A stretch of 64,000 bases of DNA. Origin: Pseudoips prasinana. Its lineage: Eukaryota > Arthropoda > Insecta > Lepidoptera > Nolidae. The position numbers were made by a program, and so were the translations under genes. The notes below the pieces were generated by a model. That model was given only the letters and a program-made list of their open reading frames with translations, had not been told where the DNA came from and did not search any database. Every line of letters begins with the position of its first letter. Position 1 is the first letter of the stretch. Shown piece after piece: positions 1 through 10,285 of this stretch. The DNA lies in contig OX621252.1 of the NCBI GenBank assembly GCA_951640165.1, forward strand, positions 2,760,501 through 2,824,500. The letters are read 5' to 3'.

Positions 1-114
1 TTTATAATTTTAGCTATGTTTTACTACATACTGTCTGAATGGTTCTGTCTATATTAAGGTACGAATTCAATATTATTATTATGACGGTATATATTAAGCA
101 ATTAATACGCACAC

Positions 115-213
115 GAGTCCTGCACACACATGTCCTTGTTCCCGGTGTAGTTCTTGCCTTTCGTCTCCAAGTTGGCTTTCACTTCGCACATTTTGTTCGG
201 CTTCATGATCAGA
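115..213 (-). CDS. Polr3A: RPC1 exon 13 (last in window)
   Basis: Acceptor GTTGCAG; completes the split codon and reads SLIMKPNKMCEVKANLETKG followed by KNYTGNKDMCVQD. This matches the RPC1 segment after LWTGKQIF. The donor is uncertain: GT dinucleotides at 114, 112 and 108 are all possible, and none is a strong consensus. The remaining half of the protein, including the trigger loop and bridge helix, lies outside the window to the left. Confidence 0.85.
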
Positions 214-372
214 CTGCAACAAACACACAATGAGTAGTCATTAATTTTGTGATCAGACACAGATAAGTTACACATGTGGATTGTATTGCATTAGGACATT
301 CAACCAAGATACATACATATCATTAAACAATTTTAAGGTAAAATCACAGCATACAAAATGTAGACAAACAAA

Positions 373-450
373 TTAATATCTAGGGACATCACACAGATCA
401 TCCTAGCCCCAAACTAAGCAAAGCTTGTACTATGGGTACCAGGCGACCAA
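373..450 (-). repeat. 3' fragment of SINE family 1
   Basis: Shares the terminal block (cacagatcatcctagcccc and the accaggcgac segment) with the full-length copy at 661-920, but lacks the tRNA-like head. Confidence 0.7.
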
Positions 451-525
451 CGCTAAACGCTTCTTCCAAACGCTAATAGATGGCGTTACTAGTTCGTAAA
501 CAATCCTCTTACTTAATTTCTCCCA

Positions 526-630
526 CATGTAGTATATCAGTTATCTGATTTCCATAGTGCAAGCCCTGCTTAGTTTGGGATCAGATGGCCGTTTGTGAAT
601 AATTTCCCAGGATATTATTATTATATTACT
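526..630 (+). repeat. 3' fragment of SINE family 2
   Basis: Contains GTAGTATATCAGTTATCTG and TTAGTTTGGGATCAGATGG, the same 3' body as the SINE at 4085-4330, ending in an ATT tail. Confidence 0.7.
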
Positions 631-660
631 TTGCAATAAAGATACAGTTGTTTGAAACCA

Positions 661-920
661 TATAATAATAATAATAATATTTAGGGACAATTTCACACAG
701 ATCATCCTAGCCCAAACTAAGCAAAGCTTGTACTATGGGTACCAGGCGACGATATACATACTTATATAGATAGATAAATACTTAAATACATAGAAAACAT
801 CCATGACTCAGAAACAAATATTCATGCTCATCACACAAATATTTGCACTTACCGGGATTCGAACCCAGGACCACCAGATTCGTAGGCAGGATCACTACCA
901 ACTAGGCTACGGTGACCGTC
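661..920 (-). mobile_element. tRNA-derived SINE, family 1
   Basis: Read on the minus strand it starts with a tRNA-like head: A-box-like TAGCCTAGTTGG and B-box GGTTCGAATCC. A family body containing GATGAGCATGAATATTTG follows, ending in an ATT-rich tail. A near-identical plus-strand copy lies at 28300-28550. Confidence 0.85.
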
Positions 921-1104
921 AAAATGAGTAAAAGTAACGTTGGAATTTCTAAATAATACATAATAATTAGAAGACCAAGCAGAAGACGCAGTGTGGTTGT
1001 TACGAGATTGAACGATGAACTTGTGGGAGTCTCGGAAAGTAGGTGGATGCAGGTAGCGTAAGACTAGAAGACAAAAATCTTTGGGGAGGCCTTTGTGCAG
1101 TAGT

Positions 1105-1311
1105 GGACGCATCATCATCATATCAGCCGAAAACCGACCACTGCTGGACAAAGGCCTCCCCCAAAGATCTCCACAATTGCCGGTCTTGCGCTATTCGCAT
1201 CCAGCAGTTTCCAGCGACCCGCACAAGATCATCGGTCCATCTTGTAGGGGGCCTGCGCACGCTGCGTCTTCCGGTTCTTGGTCGCCACTCGAGAACCTTT
1301 CTGCCCCACAT
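1105..1311 (-). mobile_element. RTE-type retrotransposon 3' end
   Basis: The minus strand encodes [30 protein letters not shown] and AFVQQW, the C-terminus of an RTE-clade reverse transcriptase. It ends at a CATCATCAT-type tail (plus strand about 1105-1125). Heavily 5' truncated. The same module recurs at 2425-2627 and 19300-19838. Confidence 0.8.
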
Positions 1312-1379
1312 AGCCTACGCGCTATGTGCCCCGCCCACTGCCACTTCAGTTTTGCAATTGATGATGATACTGTAAAGTA

Positions 1380-1796
1380 ATTATTTAATAAAATGATTGA
1401 ATTTCCACTATTTTAAAGCAGATACGGCACCAACAAGATTCCAAAAGGTTCTATAGGATTCAGTATTCTTAGTTTTGAATTTAGGATAAACGGTTATATT
1501 AAGACTTAACCCGCCTCCGCTATATTATTTGTCATTGATTTTGGACCTTATTCGTAAGAGATATGGTTAAGCATGCTGTGTAGCTGACGGCAACGAATAT
1601 CACAAATCAATCTCGATGGAATATCTTCTTATTCGATCGGGTAATATTCAATCCATAGGGATATTTTGTTATGTTGTCCAGGGAAGTGGAAGTGAAGTAG
1701 ATAGGCGGTCAAGGCACATTTTGATTCACTCTTAGGGATCAGTTTAATTTAAGCTGATCAAAAAAGAAGGCTGTTTTTACATCTTTTTTACTGTTA
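1380..1796. other. Intron 12 spacer, mostly unrecognised
   Basis: No coding signal. Bases 1560-1670 weakly resemble the RTE-like fragments seen at 6850 and 7630 (gctgtgtagctgacggc, then a tctcgatggaatatctt block). Otherwise AT-rich intron sequence. Confidence 0.4.
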
Positions 1797-1867
1797 ATTG
1801 TGTGTGTGCGTGTGTGTGTGTGTGCGTGTGTGTGTGTGTGGATGTGTGGGTGGGTGTGTGTGTGTAG
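1797..1867 (+). repeat. GT microsatellite
   Basis: About 70 bp of nearly pure (GT)n with a few GC and GG interruptions. The minus strand reads as a spurious Thr-His repeat ORF. Confidence 0.95.
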
Positions 1868-2424
1868 TGTGTATTGTATTTTATACTTTTAAATGTTCTT
1901 TTTTGTGTATCTATTCTTAAGTATCTATAGTTGATATAAAACAAAAACTGATTTGCACTTCCGTGACTCACCATGGTAGGTAGCTGAAAATCAGCGTTGC
2001 AGTTGGGCTCTTGCTGAGCTGCCTACCAATTGAACACATAATATTTTAATTATTCCTTGTTATTTGTTACTTTTAATGTTTTTTTTTTTCTTTATCATGT
2101 TTAGTTTTATGGTAGTATATATAAGATTTGTACAAACTTTATTTCAATATGTGTGTGTGTGTATGTGTTCAATAAAAACATTTTCTTCTTCTTCTTTCTT
2201 CTCAGAGTACGAGCAGCAGTGTTACCCTGAGTACTCTGACTATTATTCTACGATCGCCGGTCCTTCTTGTTAAGCCTGGCGATTATGGCATATCTCCTCC
2301 CATCTTTGAGGTAAGCTCTTGTTAAACAGCATTGAGCATTATTCGGCTGTTGAAGTTGTTTAAAAACTGTTGTAAGGTGGGTAATTATGAAGACGCCAGA
2401 ATATGATTGTTTTAGCAATATGAA

Positions 2425-2627
2425 AGGATATGAGAAAAAGGTGCTCGAGTGGCGACCACAAAGCGGAAGACGCAGCGTGGGCAGGCCCCCTACAAGATGG
2501 ACCGATGATCTTGTAAGGGTCGCTGGAATTCGCTGCAAGCGGATAGCTAGATAGATAGATAGAGATCTTTGTGGAGGCCTTTGTCCAGCAGTGAGCATCT
2601 TTCGGCCGATATGAAGATGATGAGAGA
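2425..2627 (+). mobile_element. RTE-type retrotransposon 3' end abutting RPC1 exon 12
   Basis: The plus strand reads [20 protein letters not shown] then [10 protein letters not shown], the RTE C-terminus. It then continues through ggaggcctttgtccagcagt to a GATATGAAGATGATGA tail that stops about 5 bp before the exon 12 donor. A short (ATAG)n run interrupts it near 2547-2562. Confidence 0.8.
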
Positions 2628-2632
2628 AATAC

Positions 2633-2865
2633 CTGAATATCTGCTTCCCGGTCCACAGTTTCCTGGGCTTGAGGATGGCAGGTGGTGGCATGTCGAGCGT
2701 CATGGTGCTGTCGGGCCCGGCCAGCAGGCACGTGGCCAGCTGCTGCGCCTCATCCCTCGTGAGGAAGGTGTCGCGCTGCGTCAGCAGGTAGCCGCCCGTG
2801 ATGAAGTCCTGCGTGGCCGCGATCAGCAACTCGCCGTTACGCGGGGTCACCAGGTTGGACTTGTT
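2633..2865 (-). CDS. Polr3A: RPC1 exon 12
   Basis: 233 nt, residues 527-603 plus two bases. Acceptor TTTCCCCAG, donor GTATTT. Encodes [18 protein letters not shown] and [11 protein letters not shown], then [18 protein letters not shown], colinear with the RPC1 pore region. An RTE 3' fragment starts within about 8 bp of the donor, so most of the intronic side of this splice site is transposon sequence. Confidence 0.95.
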
Positions 2866-3097
2866 CTGGGGAAAACAAACTTTTTGATTAAGGAACCATT
2901 ACAGTGCTATACAAATATTCTTTTATTTTAGGTTCGTGGTTTCCACTCGAAAACTATTCTGGTCCTACGAGTTACGTGCCCTCTCCACTGCCACTTCAGC
3001 TTGTCAATTATTCGGGCTATTTCAGTTACTTTCGTTCATCTATGGTTACCGAAATTTCTACATTAGGTCTTGCAAGCAACTTTTCTTATGAGAAATA

Positions 3098-4005
3098 TCC
3101 TGTTAGTGTACAGGATATTCCTCATTTCAGGGAATTCAATTCCAGTATCACAAGACGATCGACGATCTTGTAAGGGTCGCGGGAATTCGTTTGATGCGGG
3201 TCGCACAAAACCAGCCGTTGTGGAAATATTTGGTGCACTAGGGAATTAAATACCACTACCAGTATCACAAGGTGGACCGACAATCTTGAAAGGGTCGCGG
3301 GAAACCGCTGGAGCCTTTGTGAAAATTTATATATCCTGTACACTAGGGAATTAAATCCCAGTACCACAAGGTGGACCGACGATCTTGTAAGGGTCGCGGG
3401 AAACCGTTGGAGCCTTTATGAAAATTTATATATCCTGTACACTAGGGAATTAAATCCCAGTATCACAAGGTGGACCGACAATCTTGTAAGGGTCGCGGGA
3501 AACCGTTGGAGCCTTTATGAAAATTTATATATCCTGTACACTAGGGAATTAAATCCCAGTATCACAAGGTGGACCGACGATCTTGTAAGGGTCGCGGGAA
3601 ACCGTTGGAGCCTTTATGAAAATTTATATATCCTGTACACTAGGGAATTAAATCCCAGTATCACAAGGTGGACCGACGATCTTGTAAGGGTCGCGGGAAA
3701 CCGTTGGAGCCTTTATGAAAATTTATAGATCCTGTACACTAGGGAATTAAATCCCAGTATCACAAGGTGGACCGACGATCTTGTAAGGGTCGCGGGAAAC
3801 CGTTGGAGCCTTTATGAAAATTTATATATCCTGTACACTAGGGAATTAAATCCCAGTATCACAAGGTGGACCGACGATCTTGTAAGGGTCGCGGGAAACC
3901 GTTGGAGCCTTTATGAAAATTTATATATCCTGTACACTAGGGAATTAAATCCCAGTATCACAAGGTGGACCGACGAACTTGTAAGGGTCGCGGGAAACCG
4001 TTGGA
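3098..4005 (+). repeat. 99-bp tandem array built from an RTE 3' fragment
   Basis: The string ggtggaccgac recurs at 3271, 3370, 3469, 3568, 3667, 3766, 3865 and 3964, an exact 99-bp period. Each unit combines about 43 bp of RTE C-terminal coding sequence ([14 protein letters not shown]) with about 56 bp of unrelated sequence (ttatatatcctgtacactag, then gggaattaaatcccagtatc). Divergent half units lie at 3110-3270, and the array exits through another RTE tail (gatataatgatgatga) at about 4040. Confidence 0.95.
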
Positions 4006-4084
4006 TGCGGGCGGTCTTTCAGCTGATATAATGATGATGATCGCGGGACTTTATAACCATGCTATCCAAATGCTAGCTATTTTG

Positions 4085-4330
4085 ACGGGCCGGTTGGCGA
4101 GGTTGTTAGATACTTGCATTTCACGCCGGAGGTCGTGGGTTCGATCCCCACCCAGGACAGATATTTGTGTGCATAAACATGTCTGTTTGTCCTGGGTCTG
4201 GGTAATTATCTATATTTAAGAGTATGTATTTAGTAAAGAAAAGTAGTATATGTAGTATATCAGTTATCTGGTTTCCATAGTACAAGCTCTGCTTAGTTTG
4301 GGATCAGATGGCCGTGTGTGATATGACCGG
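4085..4330 (+). mobile_element. tRNA-derived SINE, family 2
   Basis: tRNA-like head GGCCGGTTGGCGAGG with B box GGTTCGATCCC, then CACCCAGGACAGATATTTGT and a body ending TTTGGGATCAGATGGCC. Minus-strand copies lie at 13948-14178 and, interrupted, at 7118-7590. Confidence 0.85.
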
Positions 4331-4394
4331 CCTCAGAACAACTACATATATAGGAGATAGGAGTAGTGCTTCCCTACTTACTTACTTATCGTGT

Positions 4395-4622
4395 GGGCAG
4401 TGGTAACTCTAGTGTCAGAGTTGTTTAAGCCGCCCATTAGGCCTCTGACATGGCTTAACGACTGTTGCCTAATGGCTTTAACCAGGACCGACAGCTTAAC
4501 GTGCCCTCCGAAGCACGGAGACGCTAACAAATTAAACAACTTTGACGGTAACCCATCTACGGGCTGACCGCGAGCTTAGTTGCTTGACCTCGCCAATCAC
4601 TTACGGACCGGCGAGAGCCTCT
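4395..4622 (-). mobile_element. 5S-rRNA-like SINE (SINE3 type)
   Basis: On the minus strand the head reads GAGGTCAAGCAACTAAGC, then CGCGGTCAG and GTAGATGGGTTACCG. This follows the internal promoter half of 5S rRNA (AAATTAAGCAGC, GCGGTTAGTACTTAGATGGG). A body of ctccgtgcttcggagggcac and aggcctaatgggcggctt follows. Related copies are at 11395-11570 and 15640-15812. The 5S origin is inferred by eye. Confidence 0.6.
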
Positions 4623-4661
4623 GGCTGTGCTTCCCTGAGCAGTAAGGTGCAGGACACGTAC

Positions 4662-4773
4662 CCCCATGAGTATGAGCGCCTCTGCACGCGCCTCCTCGGT
4701 CTGCGGCAGGTGCATGTTCATCTCGTCGCCGTCGAAGTCCGCGTTGTACGGCGTGCACACGCACTCGTTGAAC
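4662..4773 (-). CDS. Polr3A: RPC1 exon 11 (catalytic metal loop)
   Basis: 112 nt, residues 489-526. Acceptor GCTTGCAG; the donor is GTACGT after ATG GGG. It contains the universal NADFDGDEM active-site loop (aspartates at about 501, 503 and 505) that holds the catalytic Mg2+, followed by [19 protein letters not shown] 5S-like SINE begins about 40 bp past the donor. Confidence 0.97.
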
Positions 4774-4849
4774 CTGCAAGCAACATTAACCATATATAAA
4801 TCATTTTCAAAGACAAAAAACAGTATACAAGAGATATATGGAACGTATC

Positions 4850-5460
4850 TATAAAGAAAGAGAGAAAAAAATGTGTGCCTAATACCTCTCTCACTTGCCC
4901 CTACAATATACGAAACATAACTCTCTCTCTCTTTCTATCTTCACTAACTTATAATATTAACAGAAGTTAAGAGGGAGCTATCCCGATTACACTTTTCGTA
5001 ACGCTTTCTTCAGGCATTCACCAGCTTACTCCCAAGGTCAAGCATGGGTAAAGAAGTTATATAACATCATTAATATTAAATTAATACACTTTAGTTTTAA
5101 ATTTCAGTAGCTCATAAACAGAGTAATTATTATTTCCCAAAAGACATGCCTTTAGCCTTGTTCTAAATAGCCTGATAGGTCATATTTTTAAATTCGATAG
5201 CAAGGCATTAAATATTTTTATACACATCGCATTACAATTTTCAAGAATAGGGCCGTTAGTTTTCCATTCTAACACTAGTCTATTCGAGTTCCTAGTGTTT
5301 CTAGGGAATAAATAAACACAGTTGTGCACTATATATCCCGCGCAAATGGCGAATGGAAGTTGAGAGGGAGATATAAATTAAGTGAAGATAGAAAGAGAGG
5401 GAATTGCGAAGACACATTTGCTTTCTCTCCTAGCGTTTCGTATATCTAGGTTTTACTTCA
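4850..5460. repeat. Inverted pair of a GAGA-rich repeat flanking AT-rich DNA
   Basis: Bases 5345-5450 (ggaagttgagagggagatat, gaagatagaaagagaggg, gtttcgtatat) reappear reverse-complemented at about 4860-4985. Relatives in direct orientation lie at 11640-11780 and 12065-12175. The 350 bp between the arms show no gene; 5150-5330 may be a decayed LINE. Confidence 0.55.
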
Positions 5461-5629
5461 GTCTTGTTGTCTAGACTCCACCCGTTTTTTATTATTGTAA
5501 TATTATTCAGTATATTTGACATAATCTGTGTTTTAATGAATTTAATTAGAATTAGATAGTTTGCCAACGTATTTGCATGCCCGTGAGCAAAATATGAGGA
5601 CTCCATTTTGTTAACAATTTGAAATTGTG

Positions 5630-5865
5630 TGCAAACACACGTGCCCTCTTATCGTCCGATATGACGGGCTAACGGATACGACCGGAAGGAGGTCACCTGC
5701 AGAACCGGCTTTAAGTTCGCCCGAAGCATGAGAGACAACCAACGCCAATTTCCAGACGGGCTGATACTGAGAATTTATCGTAACACAAAAATACCAATGT
5801 CTTTTTTGAGCCGCCCCGGATTGGAACCTAGAGCCTCATTCTCTACAGTTTCATAGGGGTGCTGA
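5630..5865 (-). mobile_element. SINE of the GGTCCAG-head family (minus strand)
   Basis: Contains aaaataccaatgtctttttt, gccgccccggattggaacct and an upstream gacaaccaacgccaatttcc block, the reverse orientation of a lepidopteran tRNA-related SINE whose plus-strand head is seen at 13540. The B-box match (ggttccaatccgggg) is degraded. Confidence 0.55.
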
Positions 5866-6201
5866 CATATTTATATTTTATTTGTCAATATTAAAATGGA
5901 CCGAAAAAAGTGCTTAACAGTAAAAATTATAAAGTTAATTAAAATATAAATATGATTATAAAAAGTAAAGAAGTTATAAGCTGAGAACGCTCAATGACGC
6001 CAGTTGTGGTGGAGCCACGTAAGCTCCATACAAACAGTAATGTTGCGTGAAAGGGTCTATATATCCATACTCACAAACTTTCACATTTATAATATAAGTA
6101 AGATTCAAGATCAATCCGATCCCCTATCCTGATACCTAGCCGCTATAGGGCATACTAGAACCCGACGGAAATAGAAAAATCAAGGCACAAGCAGACTATA
6201 C

Positions 6202-6326
6202 CTGAATGTTCGTTGCGGCTGCACCCTGGCGCGGTGACACATGATGGACAGCTTGTGAAGAGACGGCTGCCGGTTGAACAGCACCACATCCCCGTCCACC
6301 AGATGTCGCTCTACTATGTCGCCACA
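6202..6326 (-). CDS. Polr3A: RPC1 exon 10
   Basis: 125 nt, residues 448-488 plus two bases. Acceptor ATTGCAG, donor GTATAG. Encodes [20 protein letters not shown] and [14 protein letters not shown], the invariant [10 protein letters not shown]...M block immediately before the active-site loop. Confidence 0.97.
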
Positions 6327-6407
6327 CTGCAATATAATAAAGAAATAATGAAATATATTCAGCACTTTGGTATTAACATACACTCGTACTTATATATCTA
6401 TATAATA

Positions 6408-6567
6408 CTAGCTGTGCCCCGCGGTGTTACCCGCGTTAAATTTTCTTTGCTATAAACCTCACGGAGCCCGAGACCTTTCCAACGAATGCAAAACCGTGAA
6501 AATCGGTTCGTGCGTTCTGGAGTTATAGCGTCAGGAAGGAAAACCCGACTTATTTTTATATAGTAGA
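6408..6567 (-). mobile_element. Short non-autonomous Helitron (Lep1-like)
   Basis: On the minus strand it begins TCTACTATATAAAAATAAG and ends with a GC-rich hairpin (CGCGGGTAACACCGCGGGGC) and CACAGCTAG before T. That is the Helitron 5'-TC ... CTAG-3' structure without target duplication. Its central block is nearly identical to the copy at 40229-40437. Confidence 0.85.
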
Positions 6568-6849
6568 AGATATAACAATATAATACTTTCCTTTTCCTTT
6601 TTCTTATATTATTTTTCTTTTTTATTATTTTATTTTTTTATTTAAAATTAAAGCACCTTATTTAATTTTGATCTAGTTTTAAGCTTGTACTTTGTATTGT
6701 ACCGTAAGTGTGAGTTTGCAATGCCATCTTGTTAAACCTTTCCACGAAACAGTCTCAGCCTAGTGTGGAGTGTTTAGGCAAGACAAATTCATGTACAAAT
6801 ACTTTCTGCCGAAAAATAAACCTTTTTATCTTTATTTTTTATATTTATC

Positions 6850-7075
6850 TAAAAAGAAGGGGCTTATAAGTCATCCCGATGGAATATCTCCCAGAGAACG
6901 GGTGCTGCCCGTTCTCTGTGTACTATGACCATCATACTGCGACCGCCAACCTGTCTGCCAAGCGTGGTGGTTAAAGGATATCCCTCCAAATGATGGACAA
7001 AAATCAACTGTGGAAATGTTTTGGGGAGAGCTTTGTTCAGCCGTGGATGTCATTCAGCTGACATGATGATGACAA
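6850..7075 (+). mobile_element. RTE-like 3' fragment, second subfamily
   Basis: Block cccgatggaatatctcccag, accatcatactgcgaccgcc and gccaagcgtggtggttaaag, ending with cagctgacatgatgatgaca. A second copy is at 7630-7836 and reverse-oriented copies are at 7271-7532 and near 59345. The microsatellite-like ATG tail fits an RTE 3' end. Confidence 0.65.
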
Positions 7076-7117
7076 TTATTGGTTTATTATTGTTTCATTA
7101 TCATTAATAATATAATA

Positions 7118-7590
7118 ATAATATGATATCCTGGGACATTACTCACACATAGCCATCTGATCCGAAACTAAGCAGAGCTTGACCAGATAACTGATATTTT
7201 ACATATACTATTTTTCTTTTGTAAATGTAGATAATTTACACCCAGCCTCAGGACAAACAGACATGTTCATCATCATCATCATCATCATCATTACAGCTTA
7301 AATAAGTCCACTGCTGGACAAGCCTCCCTCAAGAATCATCTTGAGGGGATATGCCATAATCGCCACGCTTGGCAGGCGGGTTGGCGATCGCAGTATGATG
7401 GTCGTAGTACTCAGAAGGAAGCTGCTTCCCGTCCTCTGGTAGATATTCCCTCGGGTCGACTTCTACGCCCCCCACGGGATGAGATGGGGTGATGATATTC
7501 TGATTCTGATATTTGTCGCCGTCACCACACAGCAGACATGTTCATGCATACAAATATTTGTCCTGGGTGGGAATCGAACCACGACTTAAA
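7118..7590 (-). mobile_element. SINE family 2 split by an RTE fragment
   Basis: SINE sequence runs 7118-7270 and resumes at 7533-7590 (cctgggtgggaatcgaacc is the reversed B box). The break is flanked by a 13-bp duplication, CAGACATGTTCAT, at 7258-7270 and 7533-7545. Removing the insert rebuilds a continuous SINE. Confidence 0.85.
7271..7532 (-). mobile_element. RTE-like 3' fragment inserted in a SINE
   Basis: Starts with (CAT)n and reads ccactgctggacaagcctcc, then ccataatcgccacgcttggc, the reverse of the 6850 family. The 13-bp target-site duplications on either side define a 262-bp insertion. Confidence 0.85.
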
Positions 7591-7629
7591 AAGGAAGTCA
7601 TCAATTCGACTATGTTTATTTGTCTAGAC

Positions 7630-8130
7630 GCATGTTAAGCTGTGTGGCAGGCGGCATAGAATATCAACACCCCATCTCAACCCGAAGGAATATCTCCCAG
7701 AGAACATGCAGTACTCTCTGTGTACTATAACCATCATACTGCGACCGCCTACCCGTCTGCCAAGCGTGGTGGTTAAGGCATATCCCTCCAAATGATGGAC
7801 ACAATTGAATTGTGGAAATCTTTTGGGAAGGCCTTTGTCTAACATAAAATAAAATAAAAAAGGTTTTTATTCACGTAGACTTTAAAAAAGCGCTTGTAAA
7901 TAGTCAGAACATGTTTGTAGTAATATAGTTGTATACATTAGATATTATTTCTAGTAACATAGATATTTAGGTACATCTTGTATGACAACATTTATAAAAT
8001 TTATTTTATTACAGAAATGATATTTAGCTAGCTCGTATCAAGTTATTGTCAAGAGATTATGTTTAATTATCTAGTTTAAGTCTAATAGATAGTAGATAGT
8101 CTAACAGTGGACATCATTCGGCTAACATGA
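7630..8130 (+). mobile_element. RTE-like 3' fragment interrupted by repeat A
   Basis: RTE-like sequence at 7630-7836 resumes after 8106 as gtggacatcattcggctaac plus an ATG tail. The interruption at 7845-8098 is bounded by the 8-bp duplication GTCTAACA (7837-7844 and 8099-8106). Confidence 0.75.
7845..8098 (-). repeat. Repeat A, copy 1 (A/T-tailed retroposon)
   Basis: 254 bp beginning taaaataaaataaaaaaggt, then tttttattcacgtagacttt and aaaaaagcgcttgtaaatag. The run of TAAAA at the left suggests a 3' tail on the minus strand, so it is probably the 3' UTR of a non-LTR retrotransposon. Other copies: 11782-12003, 16633-16872, 62505-62750. Confidence 0.7.
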
Positions 8131-9574
8131 TGATGAATATTGATTTATTATTGTTTCAGTGATTTAAGATAACCATAATTTTTAATAGACATAAAAAGGA
8201 AATCAATTATACCATGTTTTTTTATATATAGGTGTGTTAAGCTGTGTGGATGACGGCAAAAAATTTCATCACCCCATTTCATCCCGTGAGGGGCCTAGAA
8301 GTCGTCCTTGGGAACCACCAACCCGTCTGCCAAGCGTGTGATTCTGGCATTGTAGTACTAGTTTCTTAAAGATTTAGATTATGATCGGACCGAAAAGTTT
8401 ATACAAATATACAGTTAATATAATGTTATTTATCTTTAATATTAATCTATATTATGTATAAATATGTACTATATATACGTTAGTATAATTATTATTCACT
8501 ATATGATACTATACATATATACTTATTATTATTATATATATAATGCGGTATATTTTTCATATCACATAGCTAATATTATATACCCTAAAAAAAAACAAAA
8601 CAAAACATATCTCATTCTAAATACCTATATTAAGTTACTAATTATAAAATGAAATGTTAATTGTAAGAATTCTCTGACTTTTTTACTTATACTAGTTGTT
8701 TACTTAAAACTTGTAATTCCTTATCAGTATTTTTTATGCACAACTAAAAAGGCCTATCAAATTAATATGCGTCTTATATTCACCACGTTAAGATTGATAT
8801 CTCAAGCGAGAACCTTACCTTGCCGTAACACAGTCTTGTTGACTAGCACGGGAGGTAATGTACTTCATTGTGTATACCGTCAATTGGAGATTATAATAAT
8901 ATAATTATAGCTAATTGGTAATGTGCTTTAATTTTGTATACCGTCAATTTGGAAATTATAAATGTACAACAAATTTGTATTGTATATGTACTTCTCTCAG
9001 CACATTATTGTCAAATTTATATGGCCAAAAATAATGTAACTAATGACTTGTTAGCTATTAAGAACTTTAGTAAATAAGTTGAGCCGGTGTACTGTTATCC
9101 ATTTTATGCTAATAAAGTTCTATTCTATTCTATTCTATATCTCTCCAAATGATGGACACAACTCCATTTTGGAAATCTTTTTGGACGAAACGTCTAACGT
9201 TTTGCCCAAGTGTCGCTCTACCTTAGTGCATAAAGACGCGAAGGGTTCGTCCGATTGTAGATTTTATTTATGTATTTATTTCCTTACCAACTGAATACAT
9301 ACACATCAATAAACAACAATCTTTGATGCAATTTTAAATCTTGTACGCACCTACATTAAAGGAAAGCACGGCATTATTAAGATAACGAAAGTACATCATT
9401 AAAACTGTAAACAGTCAGCTCAAAAATGAGAAATCATAAATTTCATCGTCTCGAACCAGCACTACCTACCAATCCAGGGTAGGCGCTCTGCGTTAAGCTA
9501 CGAACGATACAGCATGTAGTTATAAAGGAGAGCCTCTGAGAGCACATAAAGCCATTCGTCCTACACCTCTTTCC
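8131..9574. other. Intron 9 spacer with decayed repeats
   Basis: A partial RTE-like fragment at 8225-8345 (gtgttaagctgtgtggatga, catcccgtgagggg) and a tattctattctattctatat tract near 9120-9137. The rest is AT-rich with no convincing coding potential. 9410-9560 resembles 28090-28210 (gcgttaagctacgaacgaya), a tRNA-related repeat on the minus strand. Confidence 0.45.
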
Positions 9575-10079
9575 AAATTCAAATTCAAATTGTTTATTTG
9601 CTTTAAACAGGGTGATACATAATGTAGTGTATAACATTACAGGAGAACAAGCCCATTTAGCTATAAAAACAGCATGCAAATATCAACAAACATTAAAATA
9701 TAAAAGCATCTAGTTAATTCACATTTAAAATCACAATGTTTATAATCGGTAATCTGTGTATGGATTACTTCAGATAAATGTTTCTACAGTTATGATTTAA
9801 AAACTCTTGAACCGAATAAAACGCATTTTCTATGAGCCATTTTTTTAACACTAGATTAAATTTATATAGCGGAAATGTTTTAAAGGATTCTGAAATTTTA
9901 TTAAAAACTTTAACGCACATCGAAAAACGATTTTTCTGTAGCCGGCTTGTTCTGGGTAATCGTGTTGCCTGTCGTCTTATCAGATCATGACACAGGTGCA
10001 CTATAACCCGTCCCGCGCAGGTGGCCAGTCTCCATTGCAAATGGCTACCATGGCCGAAATTTGACCAAGAGGACATATT
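9575..10079 (-). pseudogene. CR1-like retrotransposon reverse transcriptase C-terminus
   Basis: The minus strand encodes KNRFSMCVKVFNKISESFKT, PLYKFNLVLKKWLIENAFYS and VQEFLNH, the final helices of CR1/L2-type ORF2 proteins, followed by a 3' UTR to about 9575. Heavily 5' truncated at the SNFGHGSHLQWRLATCAG end. Clade is a guess from the VFNK...LK.WL...FYS.QEFL pattern. Confidence 0.6.
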
Positions 10080-10285
10080 TAATGCGGAAGTATTACATTC
10101 TCAGCTGTCCCACACGAATTTAATTCTTGTAACCCGCTTTATTTCTTAGACAGTAACTATTTGCGTTTTTATATTCATCGTTTTAATTTTATCAATAGAC
10201 AAGAATTTAGATGCCATAAATCTATCACTGCAACAATTATAGTGTATTTATAAAGCAATATAAAATTTCGACACGTCAGACAGAC

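Noticed and set aside
849..1151. 100-residue minus-strand ORF
   Set aside because: Spans a SINE head and an RTE tail; no single protein family covers it.
1777..1974. 65-residue ORF rich in Thr-His repeats
   Set aside because: Translation of the GT microsatellite.
3098..4005. CRISPR-like regular repeat array
   Set aside because: The whole 99-bp unit repeats with no unique spacers, and the context is a eukaryotic intron with an RTE-derived core.
4085..4330. tRNA-like heads at SINE loci as functional tRNA genes
   Set aside because: They have A/B boxes but poor acceptor-stem pairing, a shared non-tRNA body and multiple copies. Only 10286-10357 forms a complete cloverleaf with a terminator.
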